A model generated the notes under the pieces. It made no database searches, was not told where the DNA came from, and saw nothing but the letters and a program-made list of their open reading frames with translations. A DNA stretch of 64,000 nt, taken from positions 1,302,001 through 1,366,000 of the forward strand of contig JAYKYS010000005.1 in NCBI GenBank assembly GCA_036924285.1. Reading direction: 5' to 3'. Shown piece by piece: positions 11,056-24,520 of the stretch (position 1 is the first letter of the stretch; each line of letters begins with the position of its first letter). The DNA is from Asterella californica (lineage: Eukaryota; Streptophyta; Marchantiopsida; Marchantiales; Aytoniaceae). Both the position numbers and the translations under genes were made by a program.

Positions 11056-14000
11056 ATAGTAGATCACCATAGATTTCAACACAAGATATTATAAGCAATA
11101 CTCGAGAGCGGGTAGGTTAATAGATATGTTTAAAAATACATTAAATAAAAATAAAAGATTATGATAGATGATATTTTAAGATACATAGAGAAACAAATAG
11201 AAGTTTCATATAAGGACGTCTTTAGTGAATACTCAAAACTATAAGCAATCATATTTACATAAATGCAGACAAGTGTATTTATTTGTACCAGATCCTTCCA
11301 TGAGGAAAGAACCGGGTATGAATTTAACTCAATATTGAAATATTTATTGCATTCATCCTGCAAGCAAGTTTCATGTTTGAATGGAGACATTTCTCTACGT
11401 TAAATTTATAGTTTATTGTACAGCAACTGCCACCTGTCAAAAGGCCAGGTTACGTCAAGGTCCGCTAGTCCAGGCCCATGTTTAGCTCGAAGGTCAAGAA
11501 TCCACCTTCTGCTGTAAACATTGTTTAATTGTGACGTCAAGAAAAAGTTAATACTTGATAGATATCAATAATAATTGATACTCTCTTTGACCCTAGAAAG
11601 AACAATTAGTATTACCCCTAACAGATATCAGTAAAGCAATTAAATTAGTTATGTTTTTATGTTTCTCTTCTTCCTATCTTGGCTGGGAAGGGGAGTTGGG
11701 ATGTATATTCATGGCAGGAGTGAATATAGATAAACTTTTCTATTTTTTGATGGAGGAGGTAAATATGCAAAAGTTTATTTTATAGTTATATACTAAATAA
11801 ATTTATCAATTAATATACAATTTTTGTAACAGATGACCACAACTTGCAGTCTTTGAAGCGTGTGATTCTAAAGATAACTTTGATTTATACTATCAACTGA
11901 GTATAGAATTCCACTTAACATTTATGTCTTTCTTGAGAACAAGAAATGGACAAAAGTTCTCAGAAGTTCATGTTGCATGCATATTATTCATTGTTCATTC
12001 ATTGGCTCTAAGCTGGAGGGTATTCAAATGGATATGGACCTTATCCAAAAGATTGAAATTATTACGTAGATTGGTACAGTACATGGATCATAGATTAGGT
12101 TGCTCTATGATCCAATGGATAAATATATATAACTATATATATTTATATATATATAACAGACAATGGACACCTGATTTTAGACAATGGATAGTTTCACATG
12201 CAGAGAAAAAGAAGAAGGAGCTCCGCTTGCAATGGAATTACGGGGCTATGCATTAGTGATTTATCCGGATTTATCTTTTTTCCGTTTCATAACTATTCTG
12301 TCTGTCTATTTTGTTGCTTCCTTTCACTTTTCAGTTTTCATCACTACTCCGTTCGTCCGTTTTGCTACACGACAAAAAACTACCTCTATTCTTTCTGTTT
12401 TCACAATCTACGTATAGCTATGTTTCCTCATAGCAACAACAGAATGGATAGAGGTCGATTTTAGAAAATCAATCTCAGAACACAGAAATAGAAATGTATC
12501 CAGAAGGAAGTTTCTGATAGTCTTTACTTTTGGAGACCATTGTGATACAACTCTCTTATGAATTCCATATCATATTGGAATATATCAAAGTCACTAGAAC
12601 CGAACCAATGAAACCCCAAGTATGCCCACGAGTGTTCATAAAACACAGTCGAACTCATTCTTTGAGTTCCCTTTCAGAAAATTAAGAAATTTTATCGTTA
12701 CTCAAAGAATGATTATCATCATGACGTGATCATCTCAACACAGAATTTGCTAAAGTTAGAACAAAATCAAAGCTCTTCACTAGATTTACAAACTGTACTT
12801 GATCTCAGAAAAGAACATCTTACTACTTACTTTACTTAGCAATGTTAATATGAAGATTTTAGGGTTTCTTGGAACCTAACAACATCTTTTCTTTGGAGTC
12901 AAATTACACTGCTTGGGAAAAAATTATTATTTTTTCATGCTTTTATAACCATACTTGGGATTTAACAGGGAACCAAGACCATACCCTTTTCAAGACCAAT
13001 ACCAAAACCTTTTCAAAAATCTGAACTAAATCGTTTTGAAAAATCTGTCAACCTAATTCTTGTTTCTAAAACTGAAACGTTTTCTGAAAGCCTGAAGCGA
13101 ACCAAACCGTTTGGAAAAGCTTTTAAAGGTATTTCAATGAACCAGTACCAAAAATCTTTAAACTTTTAAGTTATACACAAGTAACATAATATTATAAAAT
13201 TCAACTTACATCACAATTTATTATTCATGTTTACTGTGATAAAAGTATAGTTATTATCGAATTGTGTTCTATATGGGTTTTTACTACAGAACTGGACCGT
13301 TTAAAAACCATTGATGTGAAAATCTAAACTTTCTCAAAAATTAACTATCTTCCAACGAGGGTAAATGAAAGCCACTCACCAGAGCTTATTGTAAATGCTA
13401 AAGTCTTTGTATTCATTGTCGAACAAGAATAAGTCCAACACCTTTGCATAGAAATAGACTTGTGTTTCTTTATCGACTTACAAAAATCTAAATCAAACTC
13501 ACTCTTAACCTACCTTGATTTGAACCGAATTGCCCAAAAAGAACTCAGTCCTATATGATCCGGTTAGAGACCAAACCCAAGCCGATCCTTATCCATGGAT
13601 TTAAGAAATTATAACCCATAGGAAGTAAGGAAAACAGGAGTCAAATTATGGATTCATGTTCCACAAATCCATCCACTAATCGAGTTCTATAACGTATCAA
13701 TGATGTGGTCGTATGTGTATAGAAAAATACTCTATAAACTTAAAATGGATATGTTAATGTGATGGTCTGTGTATTAGTGAATCTAAAGAAGAACCTTGTG
13801 GACAATGTCAAGGTACAAGTAGTCCATTACCAAAACATACACATGCTAGCTTCGTCGATAATAACCAGCATAATGAGTAGAATAGACTACAAATAACCCA
13901 AAGGACAAGATGGTCAATATACATGACAACAACAGATGAGCAGAAATGCAATACAAATAGTAGTTGTTGGTCAAGAGATAGGAAAAAGAAGCCCAAATGT

Positions 14001-17000
14001 TTACTCCAACTATTATTGTAGTGCTCCCATCAACGGTAAGATTGAATAAAATCACATGAACAACACAGAAAAAAATTAGTTGACATCAAAGTGGAAGTTC
14101 CAGTGCTCCCAAAAAGGGAAGAATCAAACACCACAACAAGATCGTTGAATGATGACAACATCCACTAGTGACGACAAACCGAAAGTCTCATAGCAAGACT
14201 AGAAGTGGATGTTTGCTAATCTAAGAAATATCTGTCTCTAGACTACTCTTGATTTCAAATATTGTTTGCCAACTAATATCTCTTCCAACTACTTCTACAA
14301 AACTCTTCAATATGACAATCAATGACAACCGACTCATACGGTTGAACTATCTACCAATGAAACATTGACTTGAAAAACTCACCCGTTAGTGGACATGATA
14401 CTCTATGTTGCACAAAAAAATGAATATATACAATTGAATATATAGTATGTAAAGAACTGAGTGAACACAGAACAGCCATATTAGTTGCGTATCTTCAAGG
14501 TTTGTTTGAAATTCTAATACATTTGCACAACTTTTAGATATATTGTATTCATATTTTTGCAAACAATAAAATGTATTATGTGTCATATTACGATCAACTG
14601 TGCTAGTACAATATATATATGCAACCAAACAAATATGATGTACAAATAAACAAAATGAATGGATAGTATTCACATTATTTATTTGAATTTTTTGAACTCA
14701 TATGAAATAGCACATATAAAAAAATTAGCTATATTATCAAATTTATACTATATATAAATGATATAAAATATAATCATAGTAGAAAATATACTCATCCAAT
14801 AAACATCTACAAACTATATATATAAATACAAAACTAAGTTCTATTAGTTTCTATGAAAATTAAAGTATTAATAATAACTAGTTTAGACTACCTCCGAATG
14901 TCCAATCATGTTATTGTAATATTTTGGTCCATTCATCAAAAGATTTGAACAATTATTCCCCACTTTATATGAGTCTAACGTAATCTTTATATGTCATAAT
15001 CGTTACATATGCTAACGATTGTACTTCCCCGAATGTCACTATTATTTATTCTTTCCATACATCTTCTTTATATACTAGATTTGTAATCTCTCCCAGTTCT
15101 TACGATGAGTCCTCCACCCTCTCACTATTTTTATTTGAGAAAAAAATTATAAAATTTATCTCTTCTATATCTTTAACTTCCTATTGCTCTTTTCTTCTCC
15201 TTGTTCATTTGAGTTTGCCTAGTCCATCATTATTTCATCATTGTCTTCTCGTTGGATATATCCTTGAATGCGTCTAAGACGTTGTATGGATTTGTAGACT
15301 GCACTTCACTTATTGTATTGTCTCCCTTCCAAGGTAGTGTCTTTCTCTCTTGAGATTGCTTGAATTTGGATTCATTATTTAGAGGAGAAAACAACCATCT
15401 CTCTAAGACTAGTCAACCGAGCAGAAAACAGAATCATGGTCATCTTGAAGATTATTACAAAATATGAGATGTCAGAATTTCGACTCGTATAAAGACCTTT
15501 CAAAGAGCAAGAATCTACACTTTCACAATGATTGAGTTTGAACTTGGTGATGAGAAAAAGTAGCTGATTTCTTACCTTCAAAGAACAGATGTAATGACAA
15601 AACTTCATCTGATGATTAGTCGATCCGTATCCCCTTCAACTGAAGTTCCTTCAATTTCTAATGGAGACAGTGGTATGTGCTTCTATCACCTCCAGATTGG
15701 AGTGAGACAAGGCAATTGCTTGAGGATTCATTGGCGTTTGTATGAAATCACATTGTAGAGAAATGACTATAATGAACTTTTGCTCCGTAAAGAAATATCT
15801 ACAATGATGTCTATATGTTCACAGAAGCAAGTTGGCTATGATTGTAGACAGATATAATCTTCAAGACATGATAATTGAAGCATTTGCATAGGATTTGCTC
15901 AAAAGATAAACCAAAGAGAAGTGGACGGTGGACATCAAAAGACTCATGTAAAACATGTATAGTCATGGATAGACTGCTAAGAGTCTTCAAATACAAGAAA
16001 TAATGTGATAAGATTCCAAGTTATTCTTATATTGAGTATATAATTGAGGAGGAATTTCTCTCCAAAGTAAATGTGAAAATGACAAGAATAGAAAGAGAAG
16101 CAACTAAATGTTTAATTTATAAGTAAATAGTTTAGTTTGGATGTAGTTATATACACAATTAGTGAGCTTTTCAAAGAACAAATACAAGAGATTTATTCTA
16201 AAAGAGATCCATAATACATTTCTATTCAAGTTCAACAAATACAACACTTGTCATGAATATGTTTATCTTGTTACATTACATCAATTTTTTTTCATCTAGA
16301 CTCAATGAGATTTTCACCATCACTATTGGTTTAAATTTTGTTGTAAATAAATGAGAGAGAGATTCAAGAGAGTACATTGTAGAGATCTCTCATCAAAACT
16401 CTTCCGTATTCTCTTATACAAAATTTGAAATATATATTTTCATATAGATTTGTTATCTTATTCTTCACTTATGAATTCTAGAGAAGAATCTAGAAGTATC
16501 CTCCTAAAATGTATTACGGATGAGTATAGAAGTTAGTCCGGTTAGATACGGTAGGATTTTCCGGATACACATTGTTGTTCTGGAGTTATAATCGGATACG
16601 GATTAGTCCGGATTGCTATCCTTACGGATCGCGAGTTCGGATACATCCGACCATTAGACAATTAAGAAGTTGTTGATCTTGACCTAACAGTATAACCACA
16701 TGTTACTAAATAATTAGTATATAAGGGGCTTTGTCTCTGAGGATCATCTTTTCTGATTGATCAATCAAGTGTATAAAGAAAAATTGTATAAAAAGATTTA
16801 TAATTTTAGAGGAAACTTGTACACTGTATCTGAATGCAATTATTGTATAATGAATGAATATTCGAATCCGTGTACAATGACTATGACGTACTGATGTAAT
16901 TCACCAATAATAAGATTCTTTTAACTTCTCCCATAGAAACTTTAAAAATGTCCTTTTTCATCATGACATTCAAGGAGTTCACAATCATCAGGACTTTTTG

Positions 17001-19344
17001 ACATTCTCCAAAGATAGTTTATACCAATTCAACGAAAAAGTACTTCAAAAAGACTATACTTGAATCATTGATCATGACTGTGACACATATTAATTTGATG
17101 AAAATTACCACAAACTATCACAACCAAGAATATTAGATTTTTCAATCATCCAGAAACCTTCGACGTCTTTTCTCTAATACATATATCTAATAATAATTAG
17201 ATATAAGTATTAGAGCCAGAAAATAATTAGTAAGTGCTTTTAAGAGTCACTTTTACGTTAATTTTGATTGCTGATAATGAAAGATTAGAAAGCACAAGAA
17301 GAAAAACTTAGAAAAAAATTGGTGATAACTTTTATACATTCTTAAGTGAAGAAAAATTTATTTTGTATATAGGTATCTATGAAATCATTGTGAATATTTG
17401 CGACTTTGCATCATGGAAACATAGTAGGAATATATAAGGATGACATACAGCAAAAGTGTGAACTACTAGACATGCTCAAATTGGTCATATTCACTGAATT
17501 ATGTGAAAATAAGAAGATTTAGAATAAATAAATGTAGCAGCTACATATACATCATGAAGATTCGTGCATAATTATATAATATTATATAATTTTTATAATG
17601 ACAATAATAAACTGATCATGAAATGATATTTAGATATTAATTTGTGATAATAATTTATTATTCATAAAATTTAAGTCAACCAAATTAGACATTAAATACA
17701 GATGATACCCTATATCATCTTTATTTTTTTTTGAATAATGAAAGTGATACTGTATAATTATGATTGATACATTTGTTTTTATCTAGATTGATATGTGATG
17801 GTAGTCATTAGTGATAACTAAACATATGATGAGACAATGAGAAAAACATAGATAACATTTGAGATAGAATATTTTAGTTTCTCTTGATATAGTTAATTGT
17901 AGCTAAAATATCAAAATGTAAAACTGATAAAACAAAAGTAGACTACCTATGGCACAAATTGAGTTCATATGGAGTATAGGTTCTATCTTAATCGAGGTAG
18001 ATAAGATAGAAGTCATTTAGTTGTAAAATACTTAGAAGACCGAACTCAACTCAAGAATCTTTTTATATTTAAGATATTTGATCATATTAGTAAGAATTTC
18101 ATCAAAATTGCACAACTGCTAACTTTATTGTTTGTGCAAAGAGAAGAATAAGTTAATTTGAAATAAGACAAGAAATGATTTTTCAAATAGTAAAGAATGT
18201 GCTATTGCAACATCCATTTTCAAATGATATGACTTAGAATTACCCATCAAACTTTCAACATATACACTTAGTGACAGTTGAAACCATGCAGCAACAAGAA
18301 ACAAGATGGTTCATATTCAATTGTATTTTACTAAGAGAACAAAATTACCACACCAACGAATGATAATCTTTTACCGTTGTACTCTCCACTAACATTCCAA
18401 GAAATATTGTGATAGATTTATTGTGGTGGTTAAACATACTACGTATTTGATCGATAATATTTGAAGAAAAAGATTATTTGTTCGATTCAATGGAGACAAC
18501 GAACAACATTATCATCACAACTTTTGAAAGAAAAATTAAATTTTTATGATGGATCAACTTACATAACTGTCATGTTTAATATGGAAAAGAGATAATTTGA
18601 ATTAATACTTTCAATCAAACTAACAGAAGCTATAAAAGTGGATGCACATCTCAACATATCACAAGTGAGTAAAGTTGATATACAAATTTTATATACTAAA
18701 TATGATATTATCCATACAATAAATTTTGATTCGTATATAAAGTAAAATTATATATTCAATCTTTTAACACACAATTATTCATATTTCATATGTAATGCAT
18801 ACCATAATATTAAATCATAAAATTGAACTTCAAGTTAAATTATGATAAAGCTTAATCATTTCATATGCTCATGTGCTAGTATATGAAAGAACTATAATCT
18901 CTAATACAGAAATATATGAAAACCTCTATCCTTATATCTTGTATTTGTATTTTGTAGAAGGATATAGTTCCATCAAAATTTCAATTAACTGTCTTCTCCT
19001 TACATGCAAATACTTATATATAACTTGATGTATTCTGAACTAACACCATCCGGTTTCGGATTAATAGTATCAATTCCTCGTCATGAAATACGAGGATAAG
19101 TATGTACTCATTACACTCAATACAATACTCGTTTCCGTTACCCTCCTCTATACAATTAATCGCTAAATGCATATTTTACAAGTTAAACATTTTTCTTCTG
19201 TATTTAAGTAACTTAGAACAGACTAGGAGAATCTTTTGGTTTTCTTCGTCTTTCTTAAAAGAGTATATTTTAGAATATGGTCCCTATTTTACATTTATAT
19301 ATAGTTATCGGGTATTGTATTGTGTCACGGAAGATAAGTTGACT
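11056..19344. other. AT-rich intergenic region, no supportable gene
   Basis: No recognisable gene over about 8.3 kb. Open frames are short and of low complexity. A sub-repeat with TCGGATACGG-like units lies at about 16,540-16,640. A TATA-containing stretch at 16,670-16,800 is LTR-like in feel but has no partner. The region probably consists of heavily decayed repeats. Confidence 0.35.
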
Positions 19345-19348
19345 CATC

Positions 19349-19455
19349 TGTCGTGCGCATACACATCGCTCCACAACATACATCGCTGTCAGAGATACAT
19401 CACACACACACATAACACATGGATGATGTCATACACATACACAAGTGTACCACAA
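19349..19455 (-). repeat. E1 terminal repeat A2 (107 bp)
   Basis: Read on the minus strand it starts TTGTGGTACAC and ends GCACGACA, which is the outer 3' end of E1. It is the same length as, and very similar to, A1 at 19,750-19,856 and the A repeats of E2. Confidence 0.85.
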
Positions 19456-19747
19456 TGATAACAAGGTATGTACTCACTCCACCATGCCAACAGGCACTAG
19501 ACAATCACTACAGTCGAGCCAAATCCACTCTATGCTCGCAGAGAATCTAAATTTCACTCACAAGACTACCCACCATAGCCAGGAGCTTGAAGGCTCAACT
19601 TGAAGAACTGAGGTCTCCAAGCCCTACCTGCGAAGTATACCCCTTGTGGGCACTCTCACCAACTTGCCCTAACTGCACTAACGGCCTTATCGGGATTCTC
19701 CATTTCGCACTCGGTCAACCTAGTTGAGTAGCCAAACTAACGTGACA
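19456..19747 (-). repeat. E1 3' B repeat (292 bp, TG...CA)
   Basis: On the minus strand it runs from TGTCACG to TTATCA, exactly 292 bp. It has the same length as the other three B copies (51,592-51,883; 41,388-41,679; 50,989-51,280). It lies between two A repeats, separated from A1 by 2 nt. Confidence 0.85.
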
Positions 19748-19749
19748 GT

Positions 19750-19856
19750 TGTCGTGCGCATACACATCGCTACATAACATATATCGCTGTCAGAGATACA
19801 TCACACACACACACAACACATGGACGATGTCATACACATACACAAGTGTACCACAA
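19750..19856 (-). repeat. E1 repeat A1 (107 bp) next to a polypurine tract
   Basis: Second copy of the 107-bp A repeat. On the minus strand it directly follows GTTAGGGGGATGA, a polypurine tract conserved in E2 (50,866-50,879). The tract therefore abuts A, not B. Confidence 0.8.
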
Positions 19857-20028
19857 TCATCCCCCTAACTGGCGGTTAGGTCCTTCTAACTCCAAATAGC
19901 TCCATATCCCAACTACACGATATACACCTTCATGGGTGCAAGGATCAGGAGGCAGGGTGCTACATTGCCCTATCGTTAGTCGCTTGTCTGCAATCCATAC
20001 CACGCAAAGATCTAATTGGCTATCCTTG

Positions 20029-21468
20029 CTATATACATCGAGGACAAACCCACCGTCCAATAGTGATGACAATGAGAGGTGGAGTCAAACATGACATTTG
20101 CCAACCTCTCGAACAACCATCACAAATCAACATACGGGCTGCTCCACCAGCAGACCCACACAATATACACCTCAAACCCGCACGTACAACTGCCAAGCTT
20201 GGATCAATGGTACCATCGATGTTGGGAAGATGACATGGCGCACAATTACGCACATGGTCCTTCCAAACAATATCATCACGGTCCTCTAACATGAGTACTC
20301 CAGAAGGTAACACCTCACGCACTCGTAAAATAGTACGTCTTGCGATCACATCCAACGTCGTCGATGCAATCTGCTGCAAATAGATATAATCGCCAAGATG
20401 AAACTTGCGAATCGATGGTCGATAACCTCTTTCTCAGATAGTTGCATATCGCAACGTGTCTCTATGCTGAGCAATCGCTAGATTCTCAAAAGCCATGGGC
20501 ATAACTCTCCAAAATGTCTCTGCTCGTTGAGAACATGCTCTCACTCACATATCCGGGTCATCAAGGTTCAGCACCTCAGCAGAATCACGACGGATGACCG
20601 AAGGTAGATCTGGATCTCGACCATACAATAGAAAATACGGTGAGAAAGAAGCCAAAGACACTTGTCGACTAAAATGATAACTCATAGTCAACCATAGTAA
20701 CTGCACATCCCAGTCTCCCAAGTGGCCCTTCTGCAAGTCATACTTGCGCAATCCTCTCTTCACCGTCTGAACTACCCTCTCCGCCAAACCATCCGCCTCA
20801 GGATGATCTCGAGATGTAGTTCGATGGTCAATCAACGCTTGATCACACAAGGCCTGAAACTCACCAAGGAACTCTGTACCTTGGTCTATCAGCACTTCAA
20901 CTGGTGCTCCAAAACGACTCAGCACTCGATGTAAGAACGCATACGCCGTCCCTTCACTCACCTTGTCTGGTAATGCCACCAACTCAATCCACTTGGAGAA
21001 GTGCTCCACCATCACCAACACATACCGATGATGACGTACCATCAACGATAAGGGTCTCGCAAAATCCAAACTCCAACGGTAACCCAACCTCATAATCGGT
21101 AAGGGGTGTAGTTGTGGAATAGGAGCATTAAACGATTTTCTTACTCGATCACAAACCACACATCGTGCGACAAATTGTTGCACATCGACGTGCATACCAC
21201 ACCACCAATACTGTCCTTGGAGTAAGCTATGCGTACGTTTCGCTCCAAAAGGTCTCAATTCCTCATGAGCATGTCGTACTATGTGCATGTCATACTAACT
21301 GTGCCTTCTGGGATGGATGTGACGCTATCCGTACTCTCTCATCATCCCACACTCGAAGTACCTGTCGTCCTTCTCGTCGAAATCTCTTCGCTCGTTGAAA
21401 GACACGATCTCGCTCCTTGGCACTTACTGTGTCTACCACCACGCCAGTATGTAGATACTCCATCACGT
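20029..21468 (-). pseudogene. E1 pol fragment: integrase and PHD finger
   Basis: This is the C-terminal part of the E1 polyprotein. At 20,545-21,288 the frame covers the integrase zinc-binding HHCC region (residues near the start, ending CVVCDR) and the DDE core (LDFARPL, LIDQGTEF, DHPEADGLAE). At 20,029-20,379 a separate frame covers the tail domain and a PHD finger. In the PHD finger the zinc-binding His is replaced by Gln (GWQMSC, where E2 has GWHMSC). Stops and frameshifts separate the pieces. The fragment ends at 21,468, where element x's LTR begins. It is clearly homologous to E2 at 49.3-50.7 kb and non-functional. Confidence 0.85.
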
Positions 21469-23389
21469 TGTCGTGATGTGAATTAATTCACATAGTGAAT
21501 AATTCACCTCTCAGTTAGAAGTTAGTCTCTCTGAGCGAAGTTAAGACCTCAGAGAAGTCGATTCTAGAGGAAGTGAGCATTCGAAAATCTGAAAAAACCA
21601 TGGCGTAGGTCTCGTCACGCTGATCACCATGGTATGTTCAAAAGCTACAAACGGAGTTGCAGACGAAAAGTTACTTGGGGTTCTTCTACAAGATTTTTGA
21701 TACCGAGAAATTTACCATAAATCGGAGTGAGTTCGAAAAATACTTTTTAGATTTTTCTCATGTAGATTGTAGATTGTAGTATTTGTTTAAAACTCGAAAT
21801 GTACAAAAAGAGCATTTCTAGAGAAAGCTATGACACTTCGTGTTAGCAAAGGAAAGATGAAATACCGCAGCTTTCTAGCATATTAGCTTAGAAACTGGTC
21901 TTCAAAACCAGTTGTGAAATCAGCTTCCGTGGTGTAGCTGAGAAACTTGTAGGGAGGAGGTCTCCGGATCAAATCCATTCAGACTCACAACCGACTTGGA
22001 GTAGGCTGGCCTCTTCGAGGGAATATGAAGGTCACCAAGTTGCCTAGGAGCGGGACACTAGATGTCCCTTAAACGTACCGTGAATGCGGGACGCCTCCGT
22101 CTACCCCTGCACTAGTGCAGTCACCTAGTGTGGATGCTAGAAGGAGATTACCACCGGGTTTCGAAATAGACCTCTCACCTTCGGGTTGTCGAGGTGATTA
22201 GTACGAATTCGGTTGCGGCCCTCTAAGTCTTGGGGTAGCGAGATGGCATCAAAGATATTCCAAGTCGGTACCAAATCTTTTGTAGAAAATTTTAGAGTTC
22301 GAAATATTATTCACTTGGGTCGAAAAATCAAGTGAAACTGATATCTGAGGCCATACTTACGACACCTCAAAGTTAAAGGGCCAGAAAACGACAATGATGA
22401 TAACTCGAACTTCACGTGTCAGAACGAGGTGATTCCGGTGGCCAGAGGTAGCCGTGGTGGAGTTACTTCGGATGGAGGTGTCAAATGCTGTAGAGTTGGA
22501 AATATTATTCACTTGGGTCGAAAAATCAAGTGAAACTGATATCTGAGGTCATACTTACGGCACCTCAAAGTTTAAGGGGATCGAAAAATGACAATGATGA
22601 TAACTCGGGCTCCACGTGTCAGAACGAGGTGATTCCGGTGACCAGAGGTAGCCGTGTTGGAGTTACTTCGGATAGAGGTGTCCAATGCTGACTGTATGAC
22701 CGACTCGGTGGCCGTCCGTGAAGATAAACCTGCAAAGCTTAGTGAAATAGTCTTCTTACGTGTAGATTTTTTATCAGTGATTTATTTTTCTACTGCCATC
22801 TGTTTAGGGTGTCTTTTGTCCCTGCCAGGTGACACTGAAGGTTACGTAGGGTGGGGGAAAACCCAGAGGGGTGTACTCCGGAGAGAGAGAATTCTCAGAT
22901 CATTATCGCAATTTTGTCGATCATCGAGTAGTATAGAGTTTATCGTGCGGGAGCTATCGAGTAGAGAGAATCGAAGAGCTAGGAGAAGATTTTTGACACA
23001 GAGGTTACGACTGGGGAGATTTTCTGAGTGATCAGAGTTTTGACATCGAGAGATTGAGCTTAGTAGACAGAATCGAGTAGAGAGGAGACCTACAACTTGT
23101 ACGCATACTTTTATGGAAAGAAAACGGGAAACTTCTAGATGAACGCGCTGGTGCTTCACAGGAGCAGTTTTCTGATATTCTGAGTCCTTGAGCGTGAGCT
23201 TTTCAATCTGCATGATCTGGAGCTGAAGATCTACTTGCACGCCGTGTGTTTTATCTTGACCGGATCGAAATCGTGGTGGTGTGTTTTCTTGCGGTCCGTA
23301 TTCCGTGTGTGGTTTTCGCCCTCTTCTTCACGATCGTATCATAGCTAGAAGGTTCTGCCTTTCCCATGAAACTCTCACCTCGACATACA
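21469..23389 (+). repeat. Element x 5' LTR (~1.92 kb)
   Basis: It begins TGTCGTGATGTG at the exact point where E1 integrase homology stops and ends CGACATACA. It is followed by TTTGGTGCTTCCATTGAGAG (23,391 on), which resembles primer-binding sites seen in some plant Ty3/gypsy elements; I do not assign the tRNA. The TGTCGTG start is shared with the LTRs of y. No 3' partner survives, so the ends are inferred from the junction and the TG...CA rule. Confidence 0.6.
22293..22689 (+). repeat. 198-bp tandem duplication inside the x LTR
   Basis: Two copies (22,293-22,490 and about 22,491-22,689) each begin TAGAGTT(C/G)GAAATATTATT and end near GAGGTGTCCAATGCTG. They differ at a small number of sites. 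Tandem repeats within an LTR often lie in the U3 promoter part; that role is inferred. Confidence 0.75.
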
Positions 23390-23460
23390 ATTTGGTGCTT
23401 CCATTGAGAGGCTTCTTGGGGTGATTGACCGTGAAGTTGAGTTCCAAGACGAAGAAGAAG

Positions 23461-24520
23461 ATGGATCGAAAGAGCGGAAGCGCTGCTGCTGCTACCTCTA
23501 CGGCTGCTGCATCTACGTCTACTGCAGCACCTTTGGTAGCACCTGCAACAACAACATCTGGTCTTGATACGACTGAGATCTTGAAGACGCTTGCGGCCCT
23601 GGTCCAATAGCATCCGATCGTTGGAAGGGGTGAGTTGAAATCTACCAAAGCTTTGCAAGCGATAGTCAATAGATGTGGAAGGTTTGAAGGAAGAGATATT
23701 TCTAGATATCTACGTGAGTACCGAGGAGAGATGGAACTGGTTAGAGTTCTGATATAGAGATGATAACCAGTTTTGAGTTAGCTGTTATTCTTGATTTGCG
23801 GGACCAAGTTAGGGATATACAGAGAAGAAATCTAGGTGTCTGGACGAGTTTCGAGCGATCTCTTCGAGAGGAGTTTCTCGAAGAAGATTCAAAGAGAGTC
23901 ACTAGAAGAACGTTTCTAGACTGGGTTGAGCAGCAACCTGGTCGTATGATGGGTCTGAATGAGATGTTGAGAGAGTTTGATCGGAGATACCAACAACTCT
24001 CAACTCTAGAGCGAATAACGTTAGATGCTAAGAGAACAGAGCTTTTCCTACAAGCTACCGATGATGCTACAGCAGATCGGTTGTGCTTCATGTTGGCTGA
24101 TCGATCTGCTGAAGGAGGAGTTACTACTGATTGAGGAAGAGTCGAGGATGCTGTTGCCGTACTAACGAGGCAGAGGAGGGGAAGAGTGGCTGTGGGAGGA
24201 CGTCCGCTTGTAGAAGTGACCGCTCAACCTCACACTGCTCCTCAAGTACAACAACCCCCGACTCCAGCTCCTAGACCTGTTGTACCGGCTGCAGTACCTT
24301 TGATACCAGTGGTGCCAGTTCTTGCACAAAGGGCACCGGTTCAGAGACGTGCAGAGAACCATGGACAGCAGAACTAGATCGAAGACTTGATTCGGCAGAT
24401 GAGAGAACTGAAGGTGGAGCTAGCTGGATTGCAGAGAGAACGCTGTCGTAGCGAGAGCCTTTCCTTTGAGCAAGGGCGTACCTTCTGGCTGTGGTTAGCG
24501 ATCGATGCACAACAGAGCGA
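23461..24520 (+). pseudogene. Element x gag (capsid part), broken
   Basis: A Ty3/gypsy-type Gag begins MDRKSGSAAAAT with an Ala/Thr/Ser-rich N-terminus (a coding GCT/ACT repeat). A helical capsid-like region follows, with FELAVILDLRDQVRD and SKRVTRRTFLDWV. Its order and motifs match the y Gag (FELAAVLEIREHVKG; SDRVTKKSF). It is interrupted by an in-frame TAG at about 23,608, a frameshift at about 23,750-23,760 and further stops near 24,132 and 24,376. A Pro-rich linker and a coiled-coil-like QMRELKVELAGLQRER come before the point where element z interrupts it. The zinc knuckle of the same Gag resumes at 29,170. Confidence 0.75.

Noticed and set aside
13808..14055. Minus-strand frame with MYIDHLVLW, reminiscent of a Ty1/copia reverse transcriptase YIDD box
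   Set aside because: Only one short block looks right, the second Asp is missing, and neither upstream nor downstream RT motifs could be found; low-complexity AT-rich sequence can produce this.
16670..16900. TATA-containing stretch that resembles a copia LTR
   Set aside because: No second copy in the window, no primer-binding site or polypurine tract, and no clear termini.
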